Assembly: GCA_025351425.1 (NCBI GenBank)
Contig: JANXVY010000027.1
Span: forward strand, 1 to 64,000
Origin: Hyphomicrobium sp.
GTDB lineage: Bacteria; Pseudomonadota; Alphaproteobacteria; Rhizobiales; Hyphomicrobiaceae
Reading direction: 5' to 3'
DNA: 64,000 nt
Every line of letters begins with the position of its first letter. Position 1 is the first letter of the stretch. The position numbers were made by a program, and so were the translations under genes. The notes beneath the pieces were generated by a model. The model was given only the letters and a program-made list of their open reading frames with translations, did no database searches and was not told where the DNA came from. Shown piece by piece: positions 41,257 through 49,811 of this stretch.

Positions 41257-41919
41257 ATGGTTCAGCACCGCTGTAACGGTTGGAGAGCACTCATGCAGGT
41301 GGGCGTGCTGTTGCTTGGCGTCAACATGGCGCTCGCGGCACCGCTCGCCGCCAAGCCCATTAAGATCGTCGCCTTTGGCGATAGTTTGACGGCAGGCTTC
41401 GGTGTCGCCCCGGCGGATGCCTTTCCAGCCCAGCTCGAACGCACGTTGAAGGCGCGCGGGCACATGGTCGAACTGATCAATTCCGGCGTCTCGGGCGACA
41501 CGGCCGCCGACGGGCTGGACCGGTTCGATTGGGCGATCCCAGACGACGCCCAGGCCGTGATCTTGGAACTGGGCGCCAACGACGGCCTGCGTGGCGTCGA
41601 TCCCAAGCGCACCCGGGCAACGCTCGATGCGATTCTGACGCAACTTAAGGCGCGCAAGTTGCCCGTGCTGTTGACGGGCATGAAAGCGCTGCACAACTGG
41701 GGCGATGCCTACGCCGCCGAGTTCGACGCCATGTTTGCAGACTTAGCCAAGGCCCACGGCGCGCTGCTCTATCCGTTTTTTCTGGACGGCGTGGTGCTGG
41801 ACCCCAAGCTGAACCAGCCGGACGGTCTCCACCCCAACGCCCAGGGCGTCGCGGTGATCGTTGACCGCATCGCGCCCCATGTGGAACAGCTGCTCGCGAA
41901 AGTCAGCGCCTTGCCATAG
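41257..41919 (+). CDS. SGNH-family arylesterase (TesA-like)
   Basis: A 220-residue periplasmic hydrolase. A signal peptide (MALAAPLAA at its end) is followed by block I FGDSLTAGFGV (nucleophile Ser), block III GANDGLRG, and block V DGLHPN (Asp/His). It matches arylesterase/acyl-CoA thioesterase I. GAAGAGGA precedes the chosen ATG. It is divergent from ybbA/ybbP, the usual genomic partnership, suggesting a shared role with lipid- or detergent-like substrates. Confidence 0.92.
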   Translation: MVQHRCNGWRALMQVGVLLLGVNMALAAPLAAKPIKIVAFGDSLTAGFGVAPADAFPAQLERTLKARGHMVELINSGVSGDTAADGLDRFDWAIPDDAQAVILELGANDGLRGVDPKRTRATLDAILTQLKARKLPVLLTGMKALHNWGDAYAAEFDAMFADLAKAHGALLYPFFLDGVVLDPKLNQPDGLHPNAQGVAVIVDRIAPHVEQLLAKVSALP

Positions 41920-41933
41920 GACCAACGAAAACC

Positions 41934-42329
41934 ATGGATTCACTCGTGCAATTCCGCTCGGCCGCGTTTCCCCGCCTCCCCGCTGAGGGCGACCCGGACG
42001 ACGATCCCATCTTCGGCCAACTGCTCGCCGATGATCTCGCGGAGAAACTGCAGCGCTCCGGCGTCGCGACCGGCGAGATCGCCAGAGAGGACTGGGGGTT
42101 TCTCATCCCCATCGGGTCTCCGTTCAAGATGTGGATCGGCTGCAGTCATCAACAAGGTGACGAGCAGGACTTCATGTGTTTTTTTGGCCCTGAGAAGTTC
42201 CTCCGCCGTGCCAGCGAAGGCAAGAATGAGGCGGCGGCGGAGCTGGCGGGCCTGCGATCCGTCGTCGACGCGATCCTGCGGACAAATCCAGCGGTCGACG
42301 AAATCGCCTGGCAGCCACAGCGGTCTTGA
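41934..42329 (+). CDS. Conserved hypothetical protein between the arylesterase gene and thpR
   Basis: A 131-residue soluble protein with no recognised domain. A conserved-looking centre contains WGFLIPIGSPFKMWIGCSHQ and EQDFMCFFGPEK. It starts 14 bases after the arylesterase stop and ends 17 bases before the thpR start, so the three are likely co-transcribed. It may be a small alpha/beta protein; no function is proposed. Confidence 0.7.
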   Translation: MDSLVQFRSAAFPRLPAEGDPDDDPIFGQLLADDLAEKLQRSGVATGEIAREDWGFLIPIGSPFKMWIGCSHQQGDEQDFMCFFGPEKFLRRASEGKNEAAAELAGLRSVVDAILRTNPAVDEIAWQPQRS

Positions 42330-42346
42330 ACCAAACGAGTGAGCCC

Positions 42347-42919
42347 ATGCCCCGATTGTTTACCGGCATCGAACTCGCCGAGGATATCCGCGAACACCTC
42401 TCGGCGCTGGAGCTGCCGCTCCCCGGCGCGAGCTGGATTGACGAGGACGACCTGCACCTGACGCTGCGGTTCTTCGGCGATGTCTCCGACCAGCAAGCCC
42501 GCGACGTGATGGATCTTTTGGAAACGCTCGGCGCGGACGCGTTCAGCCTGGCGATCAAGGGCCTTGGCACGTTCGGCGCTGAGCCGCATACGCTTTATGC
42601 CGACGTGGTCTTAAACCCCGGGCTCGAGGCCTTGGCCCGCGGCCACGACCGGGTTGCGCGCGGCGTGGGCCTGCCGGCGGCCAAGCGCCCGTTCAAGGCA
42701 CACATTACGCTCGCCCGCATGCACCACGCCGATCCGGTGAAGCTTGCGCGGTTCTTGAGCCTGAACGCAACGCTGGCCTTCGAGCCGGTCTTCATCCACC
42801 GGTTCGCGCTGTTTTCATCAAAGCCCCGCACCGGCGGCGGCCCCTATGTGATCGAGGAACTCTATCCCCTCCGCGGCGGCCTGGGCATCGGTGAGGATGA
42901 AGACGGCAATCCGTGGTGA
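42347..42919 (+). CDS. thpR: RNA 2',3'-cyclic phosphodiesterase (2'-5' RNA ligase family)
   Basis: A 190-residue 2H phosphoesterase. The two catalytic HxTx motifs are HLTL (in DDLHLTLRFFGD) and HITL (in FKAHITLARM). The N-terminal MPRLFTGIELAEDIRE is typical. The start at ATG 42347 was preferred over an in-frame TTG 21 bases upstream. It opens RNA 2',3'-cyclic phosphates; the physiological role is unclear. Confidence 0.92.
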   Translation: MPRLFTGIELAEDIREHLSALELPLPGASWIDEDDLHLTLRFFGDVSDQQARDVMDLLETLGADAFSLAIKGLGTFGAEPHTLYADVVLNPGLEALARGHDRVARGVGLPAAKRPFKAHITLARMHHADPVKLARFLSLNATLAFEPVFIHRFALFSSKPRTGGGPYVIEELYPLRGGLGIGEDEDGNPW

Positions 42920-42926
42920 ACGAGCC

Positions 42927-43907
42927 TCAATCGCCGGGATAGCGAAATTTGGGCGCGCCAAACCAGGAAACGGCGGGCTTGGGCTGGGCGGCCGCCACGC
43001 GCACAGGACGTTCGGTGAGCCGCTTGGATCTGACCGCCCGCTCTGGCACGGCCGCAAATTCGCGTTTGCTGGCCCTACGCTGCGTAGGCTTGGCGTCCGG
43101 TTGTGGCGGCGCGATTTGGTCCGCCCCGCCGGGATCACGCGCAGCAGCAAGTGCCGCAGCCTCTGCCGGCCCGATCGACAGCGGGTCGATGCCGCCGGTG
43201 AGCTTTGCAATTTCGGGCTCGGCCTGTGAAGCCAAGGCGAGGGCAGGAGGCCCGGATGTTGCCGTGAGCACGAAGGCAGCGGCTTTGGCGTTCGCGCTCA
43301 CGGCCTCCGCCACGCGGAGCGCTTTTTCCGCCTCCGCCAGCGCATAGCCCTCGTGCCGGGCCCGTTCTCCCTCGCTCCATGGCATCGGGCGGCACGCGCA
43401 TCCGTTGACCAGCCCCTTGCGATAGGCGAACGCGGTGGCGCTGGCCCCGTAGCTGTTGCCGTCGAGATCCGTCATTTCTTCCGCGTCCGTCCCAGGCCCC
43501 GGCCGGTAGTACAGTTTAGCCTGCGCGCCGCAGCTGGCGGTGCAGATGTCGGCATCGGCTTTGAATGCGCGCCGCGTGACGGGATAGTGCACCGGCCAGT
43601 AGTAACCATCGCAGGTCCGCACGCACATGGTCTGGTATTTGGCCCCGGAATTGGCGCGGTCGTCGTCATCGCCGCTCCGCGCAGATGAGCGTCCTCGGCC
43701 TCTTGATCCATCGTCGTCGGCAAGGCCGGTAGCGCCCGGCGTTCCAAGGCGCTGAATCGGCTGCCCCGCCGGCGGATGCGGCGAGCCAAGCCCGAACAGG
43801 CTCTCGAAAAACGACTGCGCCGACGCTTCGCCCGCGCTAGCACCGACCGCAGCGACCGCCACAATCATCCACGCAGCAGAGGTCTGCCACCTACGCACAA
43901 CTGACAT
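42927..43907 (-). CDS. DUF2865 domain-containing secreted protein, paralogue A
   Basis: A 326-residue protein with a signal peptide (cleavage near GEASAQ) and a DUF2865 domain at about 90-200. The cysteine pattern is MCVRTCDGYYWPVHYPVTRR, then DADICTASCGAQAKLYY and NGCACRPMPW: six or more cysteines that should form disulfides in the periplasm. A long Ala-rich tail follows. Paralogue B lies just upstream on the same strand, with the same cysteine plan. Function unknown. Confidence 0.85.
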   Translation of the reverse strand: MSVVRRWQTSAAWMIVAVAAVGASAGEASAQSFFESLFGLGSPHPPAGQPIQRLGTPGATGLADDDGSRGRGRSSARSGDDDDRANSGAKYQTMCVRTCDGYYWPVHYPVTRRAFKADADICTASCGAQAKLYYRPGPGTDAEEMTDLDGNSYGASATAFAYRKGLVNGCACRPMPWSEGERARHEGYALAEAEKALRVAEAVSANAKAAAFVLTATSGPPALALASQAEPEIAKLTGGIDPLSIGPAEAAALAAARDPGGADQIAPPQPDAKPTQRRASKREFAAVPERAVRSKRLTERPVRVAAAQPKPAVSWFGAPKFRYPGD

Positions 43908-44028
43908 ACGCCAAACACTCGCCACCACACCCGACGCGGCGAGCATAGGTGCGAAGGTGGAAAGATTGTTTGAACGGACGGCAGGCCTTGAGAAAAATGG
44001 CTGAGCGGGCGGACCGTCAACGCTGCTT

Positions 44029-45255
44029 TCAGTTGTGATCCCAGACCGACAGGCGCCAGTAATCGCTGGACCGGAACGAACGTTGCCCGCTGTGAGCGGC
44101 GTCCAGCTGCGCAACCACCGTGCGCTGCGCCGAACGCACAACCACCGTCGAATGAGCGACCTTCACACCGTTGGCTCGGGCCTTTTTGCCAGAGGCGGCT
44201 TTGGCGGCCGGCGGAACGGGTTTACCCGCCTCGGGAACGGCGCCCGCAATCCGCGCTTTGGTTTCAGAAAGCGCACCCCCGGACGCTTGGGCCGCGCCGG
44301 CCGGCATATCCGTTGCGGCTGGCGAAAGGCGGTCTGGTCCAAGCGCCGCGACCTGCTGTTGGGAACGGACGGAGTGAATCGTCGCGAGCTTGGCGGGCGC
44401 CGGTTGCACCACGGGCTTAGCGGCGGGCTTGGCGGCCTGAGGTTCGATGATCGCGGGCGTAACGGCCGCATACTGCAGGTGCCGGTCGCGCGCGGCCACA
44501 TCCCAGGGCTGACCCTTGCAAGTGCACGCCGCGTCGTAAGATGTCCGGAACCTGAAGGCGTTCGGCAAGTCGGCGTAGGCGCTTCCGCGCACATCGACCA
44601 TCTCTTCCGCTGCCCCCTCGGGTTTCACGACAAACAATCGCGCGGGCGAACTGCAGCCGGCCTGACAGCGCGCAGCGTCCGCCTTGAACCGGCTGCGCGT
44701 GGTCGAAAAGCTGATGGGAAAATACGCTCCGTCGCACAGCCGCACGCACACCGTGCGATAGGTATCGTCGCGGCCGGGAGTCCAAGGCTCGTAACTGGCC
44801 CACTCGTCGACATCAGCCGACGAGTCGCTGACAGGATCGTCTATGGCGGACGGCGCGGAGGACGTCGGCAAAGACTGTTGCATAGGCTGCGCGCGCGACA
44901 TCAGCATCGGCTGAACGGGCGGCGCAGGCGTGCGGCCAGTGTGTGCGGGTTGGACCGGGCTGTGAGACCCGCCCGGATTGACCCCAGGAATGTCCGATAG
45001 GGCTCCAACGTTGGCGTTGGCGACCACGTCCTCTAGGTTCGGCCGAACCAAAGCAGCGGTAGGCGCAACGGGCGGCAACATCGCGACTTTTGATTTGGGC
45101 TCGGCCCGTCCGCCTTGAGCCGCCGCAGGCCCGACCATTTCGGAACTGAGCCGAAAAGCCCATCCAGCCATGCCGGCGAAAATTGCGCATATGAAGACCG
45201 ACGCTACGACAATGCGCCGGCCCGACCGCCGTCGAGTTTCCTCAACTCCCAACAT
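44029..45255 (-). CDS. DUF2865 domain-containing membrane protein, paralogue B
   Basis: A 408-residue protein with an N-terminal membrane anchor (about 15-34, VVASVFICAIFAGMAGWAF), a Pro/Ala-rich linker, and a DUF2865 domain at about 165-255: VCVRLCDGAYFPISFSTTRS, ARCQAGCSSPARLFV, DAACTCKGQPWD. The cysteine spacing matches paralogue A. A long disordered Ala/Pro tail ends in RSSDYWRLSVWDHN. The gap to paralogue A is 121 bases, so they may form one transcript. Function unknown. Confidence 0.85.
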   Translation of the reverse strand: MLGVEETRRRSGRRIVVASVFICAIFAGMAGWAFRLSSEMVGPAAAQGGRAEPKSKVAMLPPVAPTAALVRPNLEDVVANANVGALSDIPGVNPGGSHSPVQPAHTGRTPAPPVQPMLMSRAQPMQQSLPTSSAPSAIDDPVSDSSADVDEWASYEPWTPGRDDTYRTVCVRLCDGAYFPISFSTTRSRFKADAARCQAGCSSPARLFVVKPEGAAEEMVDVRGSAYADLPNAFRFRTSYDAACTCKGQPWDVAARDRHLQYAAVTPAIIEPQAAKPAAKPVVQPAPAKLATIHSVRSQQQVAALGPDRLSPAATDMPAGAAQASGGALSETKARIAGAVPEAGKPVPPAAKAASGKKARANGVKVAHSTVVVRSAQRTVVAQLDAAHSGQRSFRSSDYWRLSVWDHN

Positions 45256-45424
45256 GACGCAACGCCTACCCTCTGACTCGCGGAACGCCGATCAAAACCC
45301 CGCTACCACCAACGAAGTTCCTAGGCCAATCACAACTAAGCGACGCGCGCACGGATCTTCCGTAAAGAGACAGCACGCGTCCCACATAAACTCCATTCGC
45401 GTCAAGTCCGGCGGGCGACAACTT

Positions 45425-46402
45425 CTACCAGCCGGTTAACACCACTTTCCCGATCGCTTCCCGCCGTTCCAGCTGGCCGAAAGCGTCGGCAAACTGCGCC
45501 ACCGCATGGGTCGCATGCACGTGGGGCTTTAGCCGCCCCTGAGCGACCGCCTCGAGAGCGAACGCCATGTCGGCCCGGTATTCAGCCGGATTGCGCCGCA
45601 TTGCCTCACCCCAGAACACACCGATAGCGGCCGCGCCCTTGAGCAGGAACAGGTTGAATGGCACCTTCGGAATGTCACCGCTGGCGAACCCGACGACCAG
45701 ATACCGGCCCTTCCAGGCCAGCGCGCGGAACGCCGGTTCAGCCATCGCGCCACCCACGCAGTCGTAGACCACATCGACGCCGTTACCCGCTGTTAGAGCA
45801 CGTAAAACTTCCTTCAGGTCCCCTTTTTCGGACGAAACAGTTTCGTCGGCGCCATGCGCCCGGCAGACGGCAAGCTTTTCGGCATTCGACGCGACCGCGA
45901 TCACCCGCGCGCCCAGCAGCTTGGCGATTTCGACCGCGGCAAGCCCCGCCCCGCCTGCGGCCCCGAGCACCGCAACGGTTTCGCCCGCGCGCAGGCCTCC
46001 CCGCTCCCGCAGGCCGTGCAGAGCCGTGCCGTAAGTAATGGGGACGCCGCTGGCGGCTTCGAAGCCGACCGCATCGGGCAGCGCAATCAGCCGCTCGGCC
46101 GGCACCGCGACACGGCTGCGCGCGCCGCCAAAGCCGAGATACGCCATGACCCGCTGCCCCGGCTGCCAGCCGGACACGCCTGGCCCCACGGCAGCGACCT
46201 CACCGGCGATTTCGCCGCATGGCGAGAACGGCAGCTCTGGCTTCGTCTGATAGTTTCCCCGGGTGATCAGCGTGTCGAAAAAGTTGAGCGCGGCCGCCCG
46301 AACATTGACGATCACGTCGCCAACACCCGCGACCGGATCGGGCAGCTCTTCGATGACGAGGCTTCCAGGGCCGTCAAGGCTCTTGCACAGCAGGGCTTTC
46401 AT
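45425..46402 (-). CDS. NADPH:quinone oxidoreductase family protein (MDR superfamily)
   Basis: A 325-residue zinc-free medium-chain reductase. ALNFFDTLITRGNYQ and LPFSPCGEIAGEV mark the catalytic domain, and VLGAAGGAGLAAVEIAKLLGARVIA is the NADPH-binding fold. Close relatives reduce quinones or enoyl thioesters; the substrate is unknown. The start is ATG 46402, with a very good AGGAGGTG upstream. It is divergent from the TrmH-like gene. Confidence 0.9.
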   Translation of the reverse strand: MKALLCKSLDGPGSLVIEELPDPVAGVGDVIVNVRAAALNFFDTLITRGNYQTKPELPFSPCGEIAGEVAAVGPGVSGWQPGQRVMAYLGFGGARSRVAVPAERLIALPDAVGFEAASGVPITYGTALHGLRERGGLRAGETVAVLGAAGGAGLAAVEIAKLLGARVIAVASNAEKLAVCRAHGADETVSSEKGDLKEVLRALTAGNGVDVVYDCVGGAMAEPAFRALAWKGRYLVVGFASGDIPKVPFNLFLLKGAAAIGVFWGEAMRRNPAEYRADMAFALEAVAQGRLKPHVHATHAVAQFADAFGQLERREAIGKVVLTGW

Positions 46403-46460
46403 GGGGGACACACCTCCTGAACATTCAACCGTCTTAAAGCCCCTTACCGAGACCAACGCC

Positions 46461-47024
46461 ATGCCGCAACCCAACTGGCCCCCGCTCCCGCGCGGCTATT
46501 TCGCCATCGGCGCCGAGCGCATGTCAAAATCGCTGAACCTGGGCAACCTGATGCGGTCCGCCCACGGCTTTGGCGCCCACTTCACGTTTACTGTCGGTGC
46601 GACCTATCAGGCGCTTGAGGCGCGTGCGGACACATCAAAAGGACAGTGGCACCTTCCGCACTACAACTGGGGCGCGCTCGACGAGATGGCCCTGCCCACG
46701 GGCTGCAAACTCGTCGGCGTCGAATTAATCGATGCGGCCATCGACTTGCCGAGCTTCCGCCACCCGCTGCGGGCCGCCTACGTGCTGGGCCCCGAGCGCG
46801 GCTCGCTGTCGGACGAACTGTTGGCCAAATGCGACTATGTGGTCAAAATCCCCACGTCGTTTTGCGTAAATGTTGCGATGGCGGGCGCAATCGTGATGTA
46901 CGACCGCGTAAAGTCGATGGCGCGGTTTGCAGAACGTCCGCTATCGGAGGGCGGCCCGACGGCGGATGCGGTCCGGCTCGCCACCGCCCCCACCGGCCAC
47001 CAGCAGACGACGGGACGCTCATGA
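46461..47024 (+). CDS. SpoU/TrmH-family RNA 2'-O-methyltransferase
   Basis: A 187-residue alpha/beta-knot methyltransferase. Motif 1 is NLGNLMRSAHGFGA, motif 2 AAYVLGPERGSL, and motif 3 VKIPTSFCVNVAMAGAIVMYDR, the trefoil-knot S-adenosylmethionine site. It is a minimal form lacking an extra RNA-binding domain, like TrmL/TrmH. The target, rRNA or tRNA, is not determinable here. It overlaps the next gene by 4 bases. Confidence 0.88.
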   Translation: MPQPNWPPLPRGYFAIGAERMSKSLNLGNLMRSAHGFGAHFTFTVGATYQALEARADTSKGQWHLPHYNWGALDEMALPTGCKLVGVELIDAAIDLPSFRHPLRAAYVLGPERGSLSDELLAKCDYVVKIPTSFCVNVAMAGAIVMYDRVKSMARFAERPLSEGGPTADAVRLATAPTGHQQTTGRS

Positions 47025-47563
47025 CAGTGCGAGATCGAGGAACGGGCACGGTGCAGCGGGCAAGTTTGGGGCTGGCACTGGCGTTGAGCCTCGCGCCGCC
47101 CGCAAGCGCCGCCGACGTCGTGAACAAGTTCAACGACTGGACGCTGTATTCCAACACCGACAAGATCAAAATCTGCTTCCTGGCGAGCCCAGTGTCTGCG
47201 ACCGAACCGTCCGGCCTGACGCGCGACCCGGCGCTGTTCTATGTCTCCGCCTGGCCCACGGACGGCGTAAAGTCTGAAATCAGCGTGAAACTCGGCTTTC
47301 CCGCAAAAAAGGGGGCCGAACCCGTATTGACCGTGAGCGGCGCGAATGTTCCAGGCGGCAGCGCGGTATTCAAACTGTTTGTAAAAGACGACCGCGCCTA
47401 CGTATCGGACGCGACCTCCGAATTGAAACTGCTCGACGGCATGAAGAAGGGCTCGAAATTGACGGTGCAGGCTACATCGGAGCGCGGCACCGCAGTGACG
47501 GATACCTATTCCCTCGCCGGCATCACCGCTGCTCTGCAGGCCTTGGCGGGCGGGTGCAAATAG
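47021..47563 (+). CDS. IalB-like invasion-associated locus B family protein
   Basis: A 180-residue secreted protein: signal peptide (ending ASAADV), then an IalB-like domain with FNDWTLYSNTDKIKICFLAS, FYVSAWPTDGVKSEISVKLGF, LLDGMKKGSKLTVQATSERGT and DTYSLAGITAAL, ending in C. Two cysteines could form a disulfide. The family is widespread in free-living Hyphomicrobiales, so the name does not imply pathogenicity. Its start overlaps the methyltransferase stop (ATGA). Confidence 0.87.
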   Translation: MTVRDRGTGTVQRASLGLALALSLAPPASAADVVNKFNDWTLYSNTDKIKICFLASPVSATEPSGLTRDPALFYVSAWPTDGVKSEISVKLGFPAKKGAEPVLTVSGANVPGGSAVFKLFVKDDRAYVSDATSELKLLDGMKKGSKLTVQATSERGTAVTDTYSLAGITAALQALAGGCK

Positions 47564-47648
47564 GACAGACAGCCAGCGGATCGAACAGGACGCAACGCCC
47601 ATTGTCGCCGGGCGTCGGCCGTGCTCAATCCGCTTTCGATGCAGCCCG

Positions 47649-47789
47649 TTATTCGCCGTCCGTAACGGCCATTGCGAGCTGTTCCATTTGCGTAGCATTG
47701 TGGTGGGCTGCGGTGTAGGCAACGTCGACCGCGGTAAGCCCGACGATGACGGTGAGAGCGAGCACGACTTTCCCGGCAAAGATAAACAT
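47649..47789 (-). CDS. 46-residue predicted small membrane protein
   Basis: A short open frame of 46 codons plus TAA: one hydrophobic helix from the N-terminus (MFIFAGKVVLALTVIVGLTA) followed by DVAYTAAHHNATQMEQLAMA and a short acidic end. A good Shine-Dalgarno (CAGGAG, 5 bases plus ATTTTC before the ATG) and an AT-rich upstream region support translation. It is too short for standard gene callers. It lies in the gap between the IalB-like and Smr genes. No family recognised. Confidence 0.6.
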   Translation of the reverse strand: MFIFAGKVVLALTVIVGLTAVDVAYTAAHHNATQMEQLAMAVTDGE

Positions 47790-47937
47790 GAAAATCTCCT
47801 GATAAATAAATAGTCACCCAAAACGAAACTAGGTTAACAACCTTAATCCCACTCAACCCACGCTCATTTCGCGCAGGTCCGCGCCCGAGGCATGTGCCAA
47901 TCGCATACCGATATCTCCAGGCTGCCGGGATGCGGCT

Positions 47938-48606
47938 TCAGCGCTTCCGCAACTGCACATAGAGCGCGCCTTCACCGCCGTGCTGGGCGCCCGCTTCGGT
48001 GAAGCTGACGACGATGGCGCGTAGGTCGGGCTCGGTGAGCCAGCGGGGCACGTTGCGGCGGATGACGCCGCGCGGCGACGAGCGCTCGAAATTCTCCACA
48101 GTGTCGGGCTCGCCGTCGTCCGAAAACCAGCCCGTCCGGCGCGGCGCGCCTTTGCCGGTGATGACTAGAACCCAGCGCTTGTTACTGGCTTGGCATGAAT
48201 AGAGGAACCGCCGGAGCTGCCCGTGCGCCTCGTGCTCGCGCATGCCGTGCAAATCGATCCGCGCCTCGATGTCGATGGCGCCCGACCGCAGGCGCTTGGC
48301 GCTCTTGCGGTCGAAATCGGCGAGATCAGGCGTGGCGCGGGCCTTCGCGGTCGAACCGGCGTCAGGACGCTCCGGCAGCCCCGGCAACGAGGTTGGCTTG
48401 GGCCTGTCAGGCTTGGCGCGGCGCTTAGGCGGGGCGACGCCGTCCATCTCCATCAGTTCCGCAAACAAGGCTTCGTCTGCCCCGTCAAGCACCCGGGGCT
48501 TGGGCTTGCGCAACGGCGCCATGGACCGCGCAGCATGGTTCCACAGCGCCTCCTCTTCGACCGTCAACCCAGCCTTTGGCTTTTTCCCGTGCTTGTGCCC
48601 GCTCAT
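47938..48606 (-). CDS. Smr domain-containing protein
   Basis: A 222-residue protein: a basic disordered N-terminal half (lysine/proline rich, 1-110), then a Smr (small MutS-related) domain with IDLHGMREHEAHGQLRRFL, VLVITGKGAP, and a C-terminal GGEGALYVQLRKR. Smr domains are nucleases or RNA/DNA-binding modules. It overlaps the mltA stop by 4 bases (mltA is upstream), a common pairing in alphaproteobacteria. Confidence 0.9.
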   Translation of the reverse strand: MSGHKHGKKPKAGLTVEEEALWNHAARSMAPLRKPKPRVLDGADEALFAELMEMDGVAPPKRRAKPDRPKPTSLPGLPERPDAGSTAKARATPDLADFDRKSAKRLRSGAIDIEARIDLHGMREHEAHGQLRRFLYSCQASNKRWVLVITGKGAPRRTGWFSDDGEPDTVENFERSSPRGVIRRNVPRWLTEPDLRAIVVSFTEAGAQHGGEGALYVQLRKR

Positions 48607-49658
48607 GGACCATCGTCCAGCGGTTGCAGCACATGAAAGGCGCCCGCGTGCTTGGTGATGCCGGCCAGCGCGAGCGCATCGCTGCCGGTGCCGAAATAGA
48701 TGTCGCCGCGCTCAGGGCCCTTGATCGCTGAGCCGACGTCGTGCGCGACCATGAGGCGATGAAAACCACCGGGAGAGACATGCGTCATCGACGGCGCAGT
48801 GACGAAGATCGGCGACCCCAGGGCATGAAACGCCGTATCGACGGCAAGGCTGCGCCCAGTGACGAGCGGCGTGCCGAGCACCCCCACGGCGCTGTCGAAG
48901 CAAAGCTCGCGAAAAAACACGAAACTCGCGTTGCGCTGCATGACGCGCCGCCCGCGCGCAGCGTCCGCGCGCAAATAATCGCCGAGCGCTTGCAGCGTGA
49001 GACCCTCGGCGGACAGCGCGCCCTCGTCGATGAGCGTGCGCCCGATGGACGTGTAGGGATGCCCGTTCTTGCCGTCGTAGGTGATGCGCATTAAGCGGCC
49101 GCTGGGGAGCTTGATCACCCCCGACCCTTGCACATGAAGGAAGAAAGCCTCCACCGGGTCGGCAAGATAGCAAAGTTCGAGCCCCGATCCAGCCAGGGCG
49201 CCGTCTTCGAGTTGCGCCCGCGTTGCATACGGCGCCACCCCATCGGCGGTCCGCCGCATATGGGTATACGCCACGCGGGTAGCCCCGCGCTCGGCTTCCG
49301 GCACGACGTTTTCGAGGTCTGAGGGCCGCTTATAGATCGGCACGGAAAAGGCAGCCGATCGTGTGAGCGAGCCGTCGAGCACCGGCTCGTAATACCCGGT
49401 GAGCAATCCGGCCGGACCGTCATGTTCGAGCCGCGCAGGCCGGAACTGCGCTTCAAAGAACGCCCGCGCCTGGGAGGCAGTGCTGATCCCGGACCGCTGC
49501 TCGATCGCGCGCGCACCAGCCCTGTGAAGCGCAGCTGGCCCCGTGACGGTCTCGGCCGACGCACAAAAGGCATGAAAGGCCGCCAGATGATCATCCAGCT
49601 CCCAGCCGGGCAGATCGGCAAACGATACAGGCGCTGAAATAACCGCAAGGAGCGTCAT
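48603..49658 (-). CDS. mltA: Membrane-bound lytic murein transglycosylase A
   Basis: A 351-residue MltA-type double-psi beta-barrel glycan lyase. GLLTGYYEPVLDGS starts the domain; AFFLHVQGSGVIKLPSGRLMRITYDGKNGH and the C-terminal 3D domain (VAHDVGSAIKGPERGDIYFGTG) carry the catalytic Asp region. The start at 49658 gives a hydrophobic N-terminus (MTLLAVISAPVSFA); 49685 is an alternative. It precedes smr; the opposite-strand S10 peptidase separates it from the Tim44-like gene. Confidence 0.92.
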   Translation of the reverse strand: MTLLAVISAPVSFADLPGWELDDHLAAFHAFCASAETVTGPAALHRAGARAIEQRSGISTASQARAFFEAQFRPARLEHDGPAGLLTGYYEPVLDGSLTRSAAFSVPIYKRPSDLENVVPEAERGATRVAYTHMRRTADGVAPYATRAQLEDGALAGSGLELCYLADPVEAFFLHVQGSGVIKLPSGRLMRITYDGKNGHPYTSIGRTLIDEGALSAEGLTLQALGDYLRADAARGRRVMQRNASFVFFRELCFDSAVGVLGTPLVTGRSLAVDTAFHALGSPIFVTAPSMTHVSPGGFHRLMVAHDVGSAIKGPERGDIYFGTGSDALALAGITKHAGAFHVLQPLDDGP

Positions 49659-49811
49659 CGGGAGTTGGGTCCTGTCCAGCAGCAAGCAAGCAAGCGCGTG
49701 TGTTGGCTATTGCAGCCCGATTTGTCCAGCTACAACAAGGCACACTTAGCGAACCCGTCCTGTCATACAAGCTCTGTATCTAGGACGCCGCACTGTCAGG
49801 AAACGAGAATC

